64,000 nt of DNA from JBLMZI01 sp050258755 (lineage in GTDB: Bacteria; Bacillota; Syntrophomonadia; Syntrophomonadales; DTU052): NCBI GenBank assembly GCA_050258755.1, contig JBLMZI010000004.1:1-64000 (forward strand), written 5' to 3'. The notes under the pieces were generated by a model that was given only the letters and a program-made list of their open reading frames with translations, did not search any database and was not told the origin of the DNA. This document shows, one piece after another, positions 8,736-16,832 of the stretch. Position numbers and translations under genes: made by a program. Every line of letters begins with the position of its first letter. Position 1 is the first letter of the stretch.

Positions 8736-9653
8736 ATTTTTAAGAAATTGCGCGAAGGCCTGGCCAAAACCAGCCGGAATATTGCCGGTAAGATTGAAAC
8801 CCTGATCAAAGGAAGCAGCCAGCTTGATGACGACTTTTTCGAGGAACTGGAAGCGATTCTGATTCAAGCCGATCTCGGGATGCCGACCACGACTGCGATA
8901 GTCAAAGCAGTTCGGCGCCAGGTGAAAGAGAAAAAGCTGACCGCGCCGGAGCAGGTGCGCGAGGTTTTACGGGATGAAATAGGCGCTATTATGGCGGGCA
9001 GCGGCGGAAGCCTGATCATAGCCGCTGAAAAGCCGACCGTTTACTTGATGGTTGGCGTCAACGGGGTCGGAAAGACCACTTCCATAGCGAAGCTGGCCTA
9101 CCGGTTTAAACGGGAAGGGAAGAAAATTGTGCTGGCAGCCGGCGATACGTTTCGGGCCGCGGCCAGTGAACAGCTTCAGGTCTGGGCCGAACGGGTCGGG
9201 GTGGATTTGGTTCGCCACCAGGAGGGCGCCGATCCGGCCGCGGTGGTTTTTGACGCCATTAATGCGGCAAGGGCCCGCAAAGCGGACATACTGATCATAG
9301 ACAGCGCCGGCCGTTTGCAGAATAAAGCCAATCTCATGGAGGAAATCGCCAAGGTCCGGCGGATCATCAGCCGGGAAATACCGGACGCGCCGCACGAAGT
9401 GCTGCTGGTGCTGGATGCGACGACCGGCCAGAATGCGATCAGCCAGGCCCGTGCGTTTCAGGAGATGACCGGGGTTACCGGGATTATACTTACCAAATTG
9501 GACGGCACCGCGAAAGGCGGTATTGTGATTGCGGTCGCTAAGGAACTGGCGATTCCGGTCAAGCTGATCGGGATCGGCGAAGCGATGGAAGACCTGAAAG
9601 ATTTTGATGCGGCCGAATTTGCGGACGCGCTGTTCCCCGGGCAGGATGACTAG
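8736..9653 (+). CDS. ftsY: Signal recognition particle receptor FtsY, probable ATT start
   Basis: FtsY is the membrane-bound GTPase that receives SRP-ribosome complexes. Seen: GVNGVGKTTS (G1), DSAGR, TKLDGTAKGG, and a short NG-type protein without a long acidic N-terminal domain. The only in-frame ATG, GTG or TTG near the start is TTG at 8748, but the strong AAGGAGGAGA (8721-8730) is about 20 bases from it. An in-frame ATT at 8736 is eight bases from the GGAGG core and adds the residues FKK, giving the FKKLREGL N-terminus usual for FtsY. I therefore choose ATT, giving 305 residues; the TTG start would give 301. Confidence 0.93.
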   Translation: MFKKLREGLAKTSRNIAGKIETLIKGSSQLDDDFFEELEAILIQADLGMPTTTAIVKAVRRQVKEKKLTAPEQVREVLRDEIGAIMAGSGGSLIIAAEKPTVYLMVGVNGVGKTTSIAKLAYRFKREGKKIVLAAGDTFRAAASEQLQVWAERVGVDLVRHQEGADPAAVVFDAINAARARKADILIIDSAGRLQNKANLMEEIAKVRRIISREIPDAPHEVLLVLDATTGQNAISQARAFQEMTGVTGIILTKLDGTAKGGIVIAVAKELAIPVKLIGIGEAMEDLKDFDAAEFADALFPGQDD

Positions 9654-9747
9654 GGGAAAGCCGGGCCGTCAAGACCTCAATAGCTGAGCGTTTGCGGAAT
9701 GCGGCGCTGCGATAGGAATTCGAAACGGGAATGGAGGAGGAAGAAAG

Positions 9748-10527
9748 ATGTACAAAATCGCGATTATCGGGGGAACCGGCGTTTATGACCCGGAGATTCT
9801 GGATGATGTCAAAGACCTGACGGTTGAGACCGAATATGGGACCGTTCGCATGAAAGGCGGCGTGTATGAAGGTGTACCGGTCGCATTTATGGCGCGGCAC
9901 GGCGAAGGACATTCAGTACCGCCGCATCTGGTAAACTATCGGGCAAACATTATGGCGCTGAAGAAGTTGGGCGTTGAGCGGATCATTGCCACTGCGGCCG
10001 TTGGGTCACTCAATTTTGATCTGAAACCGGGTTCGTTTGTCGTCGTGGATCAGTTTATGGACTTTACCAAAGGGCGCCCATCGACCTTCTTCGAAGGCGG
10101 AGACAAAGGGGTTGCCCATGTTGACGTGACCGAGCCGTACTGCCCGGAGATTCGCGCTGCGCTTTATGCCAGCGGCCGCAATCTGGGCATTGATATTTTC
10201 GACGGCGGCAACTATATCTGCACCGAAGGCCCGCGCTTTGAGACCCCGGCCGAAATCAAGTTTTTCAAAAGCATCGGTGGAGACGTGGTTGGTATGACGA
10301 CTGTGCCCGAGGTGGTGCTGGCCCGTGAAGTCGGTATTTGCTATGCAACGATAGCCATGGTGACCAATTTCGGTGCCGGGATTGTAACCGGACGGCTCAC
10401 GCATCAGGAAGTGGTTGATTACATGAAGGAAAACATTGTACGCATCCGGAAGTTGATCATTCAGGCCGTTGCCCGAATTCCTGCGAAGAAGGCCTGCGAA
10501 TGCGGCGCGATTCTGACACAGATGTAA
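9748..10527 (+). CDS. mtnP: 5'-Methylthioadenosine phosphorylase
   Basis: A 259-residue purine nucleoside phosphorylase of the MTAP type. It cleaves methylthioadenosine (or methylthioinosine) with phosphate to methylthioribose-1-phosphate and the base. Motifs seen: IIGGTGVYDP at the N-terminus, the phosphate-binding MARHGEGHS, TEGPRFETPAE, and GMTTVPEVVLARE. It is the first gene of a four-gene salvage operon and has a strong GGAGGAGG site. There is no terminator in the 94 bases after ftsY, so readthrough from there is possible. Whether it prefers MTA or the deaminated form cannot be told from sequence. Confidence 0.92.
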   Translation: MYKIAIIGGTGVYDPEILDDVKDLTVETEYGTVRMKGGVYEGVPVAFMARHGEGHSVPPHLVNYRANIMALKKLGVERIIATAAVGSLNFDLKPGSFVVVDQFMDFTKGRPSTFFEGGDKGVAHVDVTEPYCPEIRAALYASGRNLGIDIFDGGNYICTEGPRFETPAEIKFFKSIGGDVVGMTTVPEVVLAREVGICYATIAMVTNFGAGIVTGRLTHQEVVDYMKENIVRIRKLIIQAVARIPAKKACECGAILTQM

Positions 10528-10543
10528 TTGAACAGGAGATACG

Positions 10544-11590
10544 ATGAAAACGGTTGAATGGACCGAGCAAGGCATCAATATCCTGGATCAATCCCGGCTG
10601 CCGGGGGAGGTCGTATATGAGAATCTGGCCACGGTGGATGCCGTGGCTTGTGCGATTAAGAGCCTCAAAGTCCGGGGTGCGCCGCTGATCGGCATTGTCG
10701 GCGCGATGGGCATCGCCCTGGCGGCCAAACTGAGCGCAAAAGATGTTCCTGAGCTGGACAACGATCTCTACACAGCCTATGATCAACTGCTAAAAACCCG
10801 CCCGACGGCGGTCAATCTTCAGTGGGGACTGTCCCGGATGATGGGACGGTATTTGGAGGACAGCCGCCGTACTAAAGCCGAAGTGGTCGCTTTGTTGGAG
10901 GCGGAAGCCCGAGCGATCCTCGCTGAAGATGTTGAGACAAATCGCCAAATCGGTCAAAACGGAGAAATACTGTTGCACTCCAATGCCCGCATTATGACCA
11001 TCTGCAACGCCGGCGCACTTGCAACCGGTGGCTATGGCACCGCGCTGGGCGTTATCCGGTCGGCTCACGCGTCTGGCAAGGTCGAGCGGGTTTGGGCCTG
11101 CGAAACCCGGCCAGTCCTTCAGGGGGCCCGTCTCACGGTCTGGGAGCTGACCCAGGATCAGATTCCGGTCACCTTGATTACGGACAACATGGCCGGTTAT
11201 GTGATGCAGCGCGGGGAAGTAGACGCCATTATCGTAGGCGCCGACCGGGTGGCGGCGAATGGCGATACCGCCAATAAGATCGGAACCTATTCGCTGGCCG
11301 TGCTGGCGAATTATCATCATATCCCGTTTTACATAGCCGCGCCGGTGTCGACCATCGATACCAGCATCCCAACCGGCGCCGAAATTCCGATTGAGACCCG
11401 GGATGCCGACGAAGTGCGCCGAATTCAGGATCGATACACGACGGTTCCGGATGTTGACGTCTATAACCCGGCGTTTGACGTCACTCCGAACGCGTTGATT
11501 CACGGGATTATCACCGAACGGGGCGTCGCTCGCGCACCGTATCTTCAGTCGATCCGTCAAATGGCGGGGGGTGGACATTGTGGCGCATGA
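10544..11590 (+). CDS. mtnA: S-methyl-5-thioribose-1-phosphate isomerase
   Basis: A 348-residue isomerase that converts methylthioribose-1-phosphate to methylthioribulose-1-phosphate, the step after MtnP. Motifs seen: RGAPLIGIVGA near residue 46, the catalytic cysteine region CNAGALATGGYGT, and ADRVAANGDTANKIGTY. It starts 16 bases after mtnP with an AGGAGA site, and its end overlaps the following aldolase by about 11 bases, so the genes are coupled. The family also acts on 5-deoxyribose-1-phosphate. Confidence 0.95.
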   Translation: MKTVEWTEQGINILDQSRLPGEVVYENLATVDAVACAIKSLKVRGAPLIGIVGAMGIALAAKLSAKDVPELDNDLYTAYDQLLKTRPTAVNLQWGLSRMMGRYLEDSRRTKAEVVALLEAEARAILAEDVETNRQIGQNGEILLHSNARIMTICNAGALATGGYGTALGVIRSAHASGKVERVWACETRPVLQGARLTVWELTQDQIPVTLITDNMAGYVMQRGEVDAIIVGADRVAANGDTANKIGTYSLAVLANYHHIPFYIAAPVSTIDTSIPTGAEIPIETRDADEVRRIQDRYTTVPDVDVYNPAFDVTPNALIHGIITERGVARAPYLQSIRQMAGGGHCGA

Positions 11591-12227
11591 AGACCAACGG
11601 CGGCAGGTCGTTCAAATCGCACAGATCATGGCTTCGTCCGGCCTGGTGGCCGGAACCTGGGGCAATGTGAGCTGCCGGATTGCCGGCCGTCCCTGGATGG
11701 CGGTCACGCCGAGCGGAATGGATTACCCGCAGTTGAAAGTCACGGACATTGTACTGATGGACTTTGACGGGCAGACCGTTGAAGGGGATCGGCGCCCATC
11801 CACGGAATCGACGCTGCATGCCGCAATCTATCGAGCTCGTCCGGAAGTGGGGGCGGTCGTACATACCCACAGCCAGTACGCGACCGCTTTCGCCGTTGCC
11901 CGGCAGCCGATTCCGGCGGTGACCGAGGAACTGGCTCAGGTGGTCGGGGGCGCGGTTCAGGTGGCCCGGTATGAGACCTGCGGAACCTCGGAATTGGCGG
12001 ATGCGGCGGTCGAAGCGCTCGGATCCAGCGACGCGGTTCTGCTGGCCAATCATGGGGTGGTTGGGACCGGCAAAAACCTTGAAGAAGCTTACCGGAACTG
12101 TATTATCGTTGAAAAGACGGCTCAGATTGCGGTCTTGGCCCGATCGCTTGGCGGATACACCGAACTGGACGCACAGCAGGTGGAGGAAATGCGCCGGATC
12201 TTTTTAACGAAATACGGCCAGATTTAG
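11580..12227 (+). CDS. Class II aldolase, probable 5-methylthioribulose / 5-deoxyribulose-1-phosphate aldolase
   Basis: A roughly 215-residue zinc aldolase of the FucA/AraD family: GTWGNVSCR near residue 25, TPSGMDY, then the zinc ligand motif HTHSQYA, and LLANHGVVGTG. Next to mtnP and mtnA it most likely splits the ribulose-1-phosphate to DHAP and an aldehyde (the DHAP shunt), rather than acting as the MtnB dehydratase. None of the other genes of the classical methionine salvage pathway is present here. GTG at 11580 is preferred because the G-rich site at 11565-11572 is well spaced; an in-frame GTG at 11571 is also possible. Confidence 0.82.
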   Translation: MAHEDQRRQVVQIAQIMASSGLVAGTWGNVSCRIAGRPWMAVTPSGMDYPQLKVTDIVLMDFDGQTVEGDRRPSTESTLHAAIYRARPEVGAVVHTHSQYATAFAVARQPIPAVTEELAQVVGGAVQVARYETCGTSELADAAVEALGSSDAVLLANHGVVGTGKNLEEAYRNCIIVEKTAQIAVLARSLGGYTELDAQQVEEMRRIFLTKYGQI

Positions 12228-12249
12228 GGAAGAGCAGGAGGAAGTTTGC

Positions 12250-13536
12250 ATGATTCTCATTAAGGACTGCACCATTCTGCCCATGACCGGAAAATCGGAT
12301 CTGTTGGAATGCGGGTATCTTGTTGTTGACGGTCAGCGCATCCAAACCATCGCAGCCGGAGAGGCCCCAGGCGCGGATCGGTTCGATCAGGTGATTGAAG
12401 CGAAGGGTATGGTTGCGATGCCTGGCTTGATCAATGCGCACACCCATTGCGGCATGACCCTGCTGCGCAGCTATGCGGACGATCTGCCCTTGATGGAATG
12501 GCTGGAGACCAAAATATGGCCTTTTGAGAGCCGGCTTACTGAAGAGGACTATTACTGGGGGACGATGCTGGGGATCGTTGAAATGATCAAATCCGGCACC
12601 ACCACCTTTAATGATATGTATTTCTGCCTGGATCAGATTGTCCGCGCGGTTGATGAATCCGGTATCCGGGCCAGTCTTGCCCGCGGCATGGTCGGGGTCA
12701 GTCCGGACGCGGAAAACGCTTTTCCGGACAGCCGGCGGCTGAAGGATCAATGCCATGGCGCTGGTGATGGCCGGATTCGGATCGTTCTGGGGCCGCATGC
12801 GCCCTATACCTGTTCTCCGGACTATTTGAAGCGGGTGATCGCTTTGTCTGAGGAATTGGATCTGCCGGTGCATATTCATCTCGCGGAAACCCTGATCGAA
12901 ATCGAAGGAGTCGTGGCACAGCACGGCAAGCGGCCGATAGAGCTGATGGAATCGATTGGATTGTTTAACCGGCCGGTGATGGCAGCCCACTGCGTGCATT
13001 TGACTGACCAGGAAATCGAGATTCTGGCCCGCCACGGGGTTGGCGTGATTCATAATCCGGAAAGCAACATGAAGCTGGCCAGCGGCGTGGCAAGGGTACC
13101 GGACATGCTGAAAGCCGGAATACCAGTGGCCATCGGTACTGATGGGGCGGCCAGCAACAACAACCTGGATATGCTGCAGGAGCTGAGAAGCTGTGCTTAT
13201 CTGCACAAGGTGAACACCATGAATCCGCTTGCGGTGCCTGCTTACCAGGCCCTGGAGATGGCGACCGTCAACGGTGCGAAGGTTTTGGGTTTGAATGAGG
13301 TTGGCACGCTGGAGCAGGGAAAAAAGGCGGATATCATTCTGTTTGATATGGAAAAGCCGCACCTTTATCCGAAACACGACGTGTATGCGCACATTGCTTA
13401 CGCGGCGCTGGCCTCCGATGTTGATACCGTGCTGGTGGATGGGAAGGTGCTCATGCGCGAACGCAAACTGACGACCATTGATGAGCGGCGGGTCTTGCGG
13501 GAGGCGCAGCGGTGTGCGGAACGCTTGGGGGAATAA
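12250..13536 (+). CDS. mtaD: 5'-Methylthioadenosine / S-adenosylhomocysteine deaminase
   Basis: A 428-residue amidohydrolase. The metal-binding motif NAHTHCGMTLLR, the conserved MEWLETKIWP, HIHLAETL, and GTDGAASNNNLDM identify the MTA/SAH deaminase (DadD-like) group. It deaminates MTA, SAH or 5'-deoxyadenosine to the inosyl form. Its place in one operon with a phosphorylase, isomerase and aldolase suggests that deamination comes before phosphorolysis, as described for methanogens. That order is inferred. A strong GGAGGAAG site precedes the ATG and a perfect terminator follows at 13543. Confidence 0.9.
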   Translation: MILIKDCTILPMTGKSDLLECGYLVVDGQRIQTIAAGEAPGADRFDQVIEAKGMVAMPGLINAHTHCGMTLLRSYADDLPLMEWLETKIWPFESRLTEEDYYWGTMLGIVEMIKSGTTTFNDMYFCLDQIVRAVDESGIRASLARGMVGVSPDAENAFPDSRRLKDQCHGAGDGRIRIVLGPHAPYTCSPDYLKRVIALSEELDLPVHIHLAETLIEIEGVVAQHGKRPIELMESIGLFNRPVMAAHCVHLTDQEIEILARHGVGVIHNPESNMKLASGVARVPDMLKAGIPVAIGTDGAASNNNLDMLQELRSCAYLHKVNTMNPLAVPAYQALEMATVNGAKVLGLNEVGTLEQGKKADIILFDMEKPHLYPKHDVYAHIAYAALASDVDTVLVDGKVLMRERKLTTIDERRVLREAQRCAERLGE

Positions 13537-13542
13537 AGACGG

Positions 13543-13583
13543 AAAAGAGAAAGCCGGGGGACGATGCCCCGGCTTTCTCTTTT
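13543..13583 (+). terminator. Strong terminator after mtaD
   Basis: A perfect 17-bp stem (13543-13559 with 13567-13583) around a 7-base loop, GC-rich in the middle, with the T-tract contained in the right arm. It ends the salvage operon. Confidence 0.9.
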
Positions 13584-13604
13584 CTGTGGACCGCAGAAAG
13601 AAAG

Positions 13605-13642
13605 AAACTGCCCCGGTGCCGCTTCGGAGACCGGGGCAGTTT
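13605..13642 (-). terminator. Terminator of the chemoreceptor gene
   Basis: A perfect 13-bp stem (13605-13617 with 13630-13642). On the minus strand it lies downstream of the chemoreceptor stop and is followed by a T-rich stretch (TTTCTTTCTTTC). With the hairpin at 13543 it forms a back-to-back terminator pair between convergent genes. Confidence 0.85.
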
Positions 13643-13672
13643 CGTATCGTGGTGAAGGATAATTGGGCTTCG

Positions 13673-15370
13673 TTACAGTTTGAAGTAAGCCATGGTTTTT
13701 TCAAGATCGACGACCAGATCTTTCAGCCGGTCGGCGGCGGCGTCGATTTCCTGGAGGCTGGCCATTTGTTCTTCGGTAGTGGCGCTGATATCGCTCGCCG
13801 CTGAAGCGGTTTCCACGGCGCTGTTGGCCATGACGTCGACCGATTCCAGGGCGGTTTCGGTGGCGGCGAGCATTTGCTGGCTGGCGGCCGAAACTTCTTC
13901 GATCTGGACGCCAATCTGGCGAACCGCGGTCAGGATGGTGGTGAACGCTTCACCGGATTTGCCCATGGCCTGGTTGCCGGATTCTACCTCCTCGGCGTCG
14001 CGGGCCATGGATTGCACCACGGTCCCAGTCTCGTTTTGAATCCCTTCAACTAATACGGTGATTTTTCTCGCAGCGGTTTCCGATTCCTCGGCGAGCTTTC
14101 TTACTTCTTCCGCAACCACTGCAAATCCGCGGCCGTGTTCGCCGGCCCGGGCGGCTTCGATCGCGGCATTCAAAGCGAGTAAATTGGTTTGGGCGGCAAT
14201 GCTGGTGATGACCTCGACGATTTGACCGATTTCCTGAGATTTTTGACCAAGATTCTTTACCGCCGCACCGGTCTGGCTGGCCGATTGGGCAATGACTTTC
14301 ATCTGTTCAATCGCCCTGGCGATCTGAGCTTCGCCTTCTTCGGCGAGGGAAGAGGCAACCCGGTTCGACGACGACGCGGTTTGGGCATTTTCGGCCACTC
14401 GATGAATCCCGGTCGCCATCTCGGTAATTACCGTTCTGGTCTGGTCGCTGGTCTGCTCCTGCTGATTCGATACCACGGTAAGATCCTGGGTTTTAGCGGC
14501 CAGTCCCTCCATCAGGTGGGCGCTTTGATCGGTATTGGCGGCCAACTGAGCGCTGGCGTCACGGACACTGCCCGTAAGCAGTTTGGTTTTGGAGATCAAA
14601 TCAGCCATTTTTTCGATCATCTTGTTTAACGATCCGGAAAATTTGCCGATTTCATCATGACTGTCGAAACGAAGCCGCCGGGCCAGATTGCCTTCCGCGA
14701 TATCGGCCATAAGCGTTTCCATTTTCTCCAGCGGGCCGGCCACGCTGGCGGCTACGATCCACGAACCGATCAAAGAGAGAATTACACCGATCACCGCAAA
14801 TGCGAGCAGGCTCAAACCAAAAGAGCCAGCGGCCTTTTCATATGGCGTGGCGGGAACACCGACATACCAGATGCCGATAATATCGCCGCCGGCGGCACGA
14901 ATCGGCATATAGGCGGTGATGTTTTTAACATCGACCACAATAGCTTCGCCGAAAAACGGCTTGCCCTGAACCAGTACAGATTCTTTCACTTCGGGAACAC
15001 ACTGCGTGTTGACCGCCCGCTGGCCGTTCTTGATGACATTGGTTGCAACCCGGGTATCGCCCTTAAAAATGGTTACCGTATCGCCGGTCATTTTTCCGAT
15101 CTTGTCGACCAGCGCAAAATTGCCTTCCATCAAGGTCGATCCCTTATACAGCTTGCCGCTATCGAGCTTCCAGGCGCCCGGATACCGGGCATTGATGTAA
15201 TTCCAGCCGGTCTGTAAATCCGATTTCACTTTAACCTGTGCCGAGTCAATCATGCGGTTTTTCATGTCCACGAACGCATAGACCGCAATGCTGCCCACGA
15301 CGATGCTGATCGTCAGTGCGAAGACGATCAGGAGCCGAACCCGTACGCCGAACTTGAACTGATATTTCAT
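13673..15370 (-). CDS. Methyl-accepting chemotaxis protein with Cache sensor
   Basis: A 565-residue chemoreceptor. A transmembrane helix spans about residues 13-35. An extracellular Cache-type domain follows to about 185 (KGDTRVATNV, YMPIRAAGGDIIGIWYVG), then a second helix to 212, a HAMP domain (PLEKMETLMADIAEGNL), and a long cytoplasmic coiled coil with the hairpin tip NLLALNAAIEAARAGE. It should signal through CheW/CheA to the flagellar motor; the ligand is unknown. It stands alone with its own terminator, and no other chemotaxis gene lies in the window. Confidence 0.95.
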   Translation of the reverse strand: MKYQFKFGVRVRLLIVFALTISIVVGSIAVYAFVDMKNRMIDSAQVKVKSDLQTGWNYINARYPGAWKLDSGKLYKGSTLMEGNFALVDKIGKMTGDTVTIFKGDTRVATNVIKNGQRAVNTQCVPEVKESVLVQGKPFFGEAIVVDVKNITAYMPIRAAGGDIIGIWYVGVPATPYEKAAGSFGLSLLAFAVIGVILSLIGSWIVAASVAGPLEKMETLMADIAEGNLARRLRFDSHDEIGKFSGSLNKMIEKMADLISKTKLLTGSVRDASAQLAANTDQSAHLMEGLAAKTQDLTVVSNQQEQTSDQTRTVITEMATGIHRVAENAQTASSSNRVASSLAEEGEAQIARAIEQMKVIAQSASQTGAAVKNLGQKSQEIGQIVEVITSIAAQTNLLALNAAIEAARAGEHGRGFAVVAEEVRKLAEESETAARKITVLVEGIQNETGTVVQSMARDAEEVESGNQAMGKSGEAFTTILTAVRQIGVQIEEVSAASQQMLAATETALESVDVMANSAVETASAASDISATTEEQMASLQEIDAAADRLKDLVVDLEKTMAYFKL

Positions 15371-15679
15371 TCCGCATTACACCTTTCCGCCGGCAGGCGA
15401 TCACCGGCCTTTGCTCCAAAAGGACAAAGTATATAAAATTAACTTATTTTATAACATAAATAGCCAATCGAACAAGCCGCAACTGTGGCGGATACATAGG
15501 GATAACCGTCCGCAGCGGATCAGAATAATTGATAATCGGTTGAGAACCCATGCCGGTTTTAAAAAAGCGAAACGGATGTGTTATAATGCTGCTGGTAGCC
15601 GGTTTTTTGCTCGAAGTTGTAACCGGCAGTGTTTTCCCAAGCCATGAATCGGTAGCTTGATAGATCTGGAGGGAGCGCC
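15371..15679. other. Intergenic region between divergent chemoreceptor and kinase genes
   Basis: About 310 bases without a credible gene. The half next to the chemoreceptor is AT-rich and holds a possible minus-strand promoter (TTGTTC, 16 bases, TATAAA with an upstream TG), then a leader with a small GCCGG/CCGGC hairpin. The half next to the kinase holds the extended -10 promoter at 15579-15587. I recognise no riboswitch. Confidence 0.6.
15579..15587 (+). promoter_or_regulatory. Extended -10 promoter of the PfkB-family kinase
   Basis: TG-T-TATAAT at 15579-15587 is a perfect -10 box with the TG extension, about 90 bases before the kinase start. No good -35 box is present, as is usual for extended -10 promoters. 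Confidence 0.65.
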
Positions 15680-16600
15680 ATGAGTATTCTTGTTGTTGGA
15701 TCGGTTGCCCTGGATTCGGTGGAAACCCCGTTTGGGCGCGGTGATGATGTGTTAGGGGGTTCCGCGACCTATTTCTCGACCTCGGCCAGTTTTTTTACCG
15801 ACATTAATCTGGTGGGTGTTGTGGGCCAGGATTTTCCCAAGGAGCATATCGATTTTTTGGAATCGCGCGGCGTAGACCTTACCGGGCTGGTCCGTGAACC
15901 GGGGGAAACATTTCGCTGGAAAGGCCGTTACAATTACGACCTGAATGAGGCCCAGACGCTGGATACCCGGCTCAATGTGTTTGAAACCTTTCAACCGAAA
16001 ATCCCTGCAGCCTATGCGGAGTCGGAATTCCTTTTTCTGGCCAACATTGCACCTGAACTGCAGTTGGATGTGCTGAATCAGGTGAAAAACCCGAAGCTGA
16101 TTGCGCTGGATACGATGAACTACTGGATTTCGACCAAACTGGACGCCTTAAAGCAGGTCATCCCAAAGGTTGATATCCTGATTATTAATGAAGGTGAAGC
16201 GCGTCAAATGACCCAGGAATCGAACCTGGTCCGGGCTGCCGGAAAGATTCTGGATCTGGGCGTTGACACGATTATTATCAAACGGGGCGAGTACGGCGTC
16301 ATCATGTTCAGCCAGAGCTCCACCTTTGCGGCACCTGGTTTTCCGCTGGGCGACGTGATCGATCCCACCGGAGCCGGGGACACCTTCGCCGGCGGGTTTA
16401 TGGGATGCATCGCCAGGTCGGGCGATACCACCGATAATGGGATCCGGCAGGCGATTATCTTTGGCAGTGTCATGGCTTCCTTTAATGTGGAAGACATCAG
16501 CCTGAATCGGATGAGAACCCTCAAACCGGATGAAATCGAAAAACGCTTTTACAGCTTTAAAGCCCTGACCCACTTTGATCACATGATCCCGCACCTGTAA
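15680..16600 (+). CDS. PfkB-family carbohydrate kinase
   Basis: A 306-residue ribokinase-fold kinase. The N-terminal glycine-rich motif VLGGSATYFS and the C-terminal signature DPTGAGDTFAGG (anion hole and catalytic aspartate) are clear. INEGEARQM sits in the middle, as in many nucleoside or sugar kinases. The substrate cannot be named. Closely similar kinases sit near methylthioadenosine phosphorylase genes in other bacteria, and the mtn operon lies only 2 kb upstream, so a role in nucleoside salvage is possible. It starts at ATG with a GGAGGGAG site and is a single-gene unit. Confidence 0.85.
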   Translation: MSILVVGSVALDSVETPFGRGDDVLGGSATYFSTSASFFTDINLVGVVGQDFPKEHIDFLESRGVDLTGLVREPGETFRWKGRYNYDLNEAQTLDTRLNVFETFQPKIPAAYAESEFLFLANIAPELQLDVLNQVKNPKLIALDTMNYWISTKLDALKQVIPKVDILIINEGEARQMTQESNLVRAAGKILDLGVDTIIIKRGEYGVIMFSQSSTFAAPGFPLGDVIDPTGAGDTFAGGFMGCIARSGDTTDNGIRQAIIFGSVMASFNVEDISLNRMRTLKPDEIEKRFYSFKALTHFDHMIPHL

Positions 16601-16617
16601 ACCTGAAGGGATTTATC

Positions 16618-16649
16618 CGAAGACCGGCTCTGCAAATAGCCGGTCTTCG
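16618..16649 (+). terminator. Hairpin after the PfkB-family kinase
   Basis: A perfect 12-bp stem (16618-16629 with 16638-16649) around an 8-base loop. The following bases are only partly T-rich, so termination may be imperfect. Confidence 0.65.
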
Positions 16650-16832
16650 TGTGCTTCTTGCCATATATTCCGTCTTGGGTGGTTCGTTTTGGGGAAGGAG
16701 TTTGGTGGTTTGGCATCGAAATGAGGGAGAAACGGAATCACTTCTAATTGACATTTCCGATGTTTATCGGCCCTCTGGTACGATCTGCCGACGGTTCGTG
16801 CCGTCCAGTCATGCGAAAGGAAATCGTGCTTC

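Noticed and set aside
12103..13704. Long open frame of 533 codons on the minus strand
   Set aside because: It is antisense to mtaD, has no family similarity, and is explained by GC-rich codon structure of the real gene.
15371..15450. Cyclic di-GMP riboswitch in front of the chemoreceptor
   Set aside because: A GCAAAGG stretch and a small hairpin are suggestive, but the rest of the conserved core is missing.
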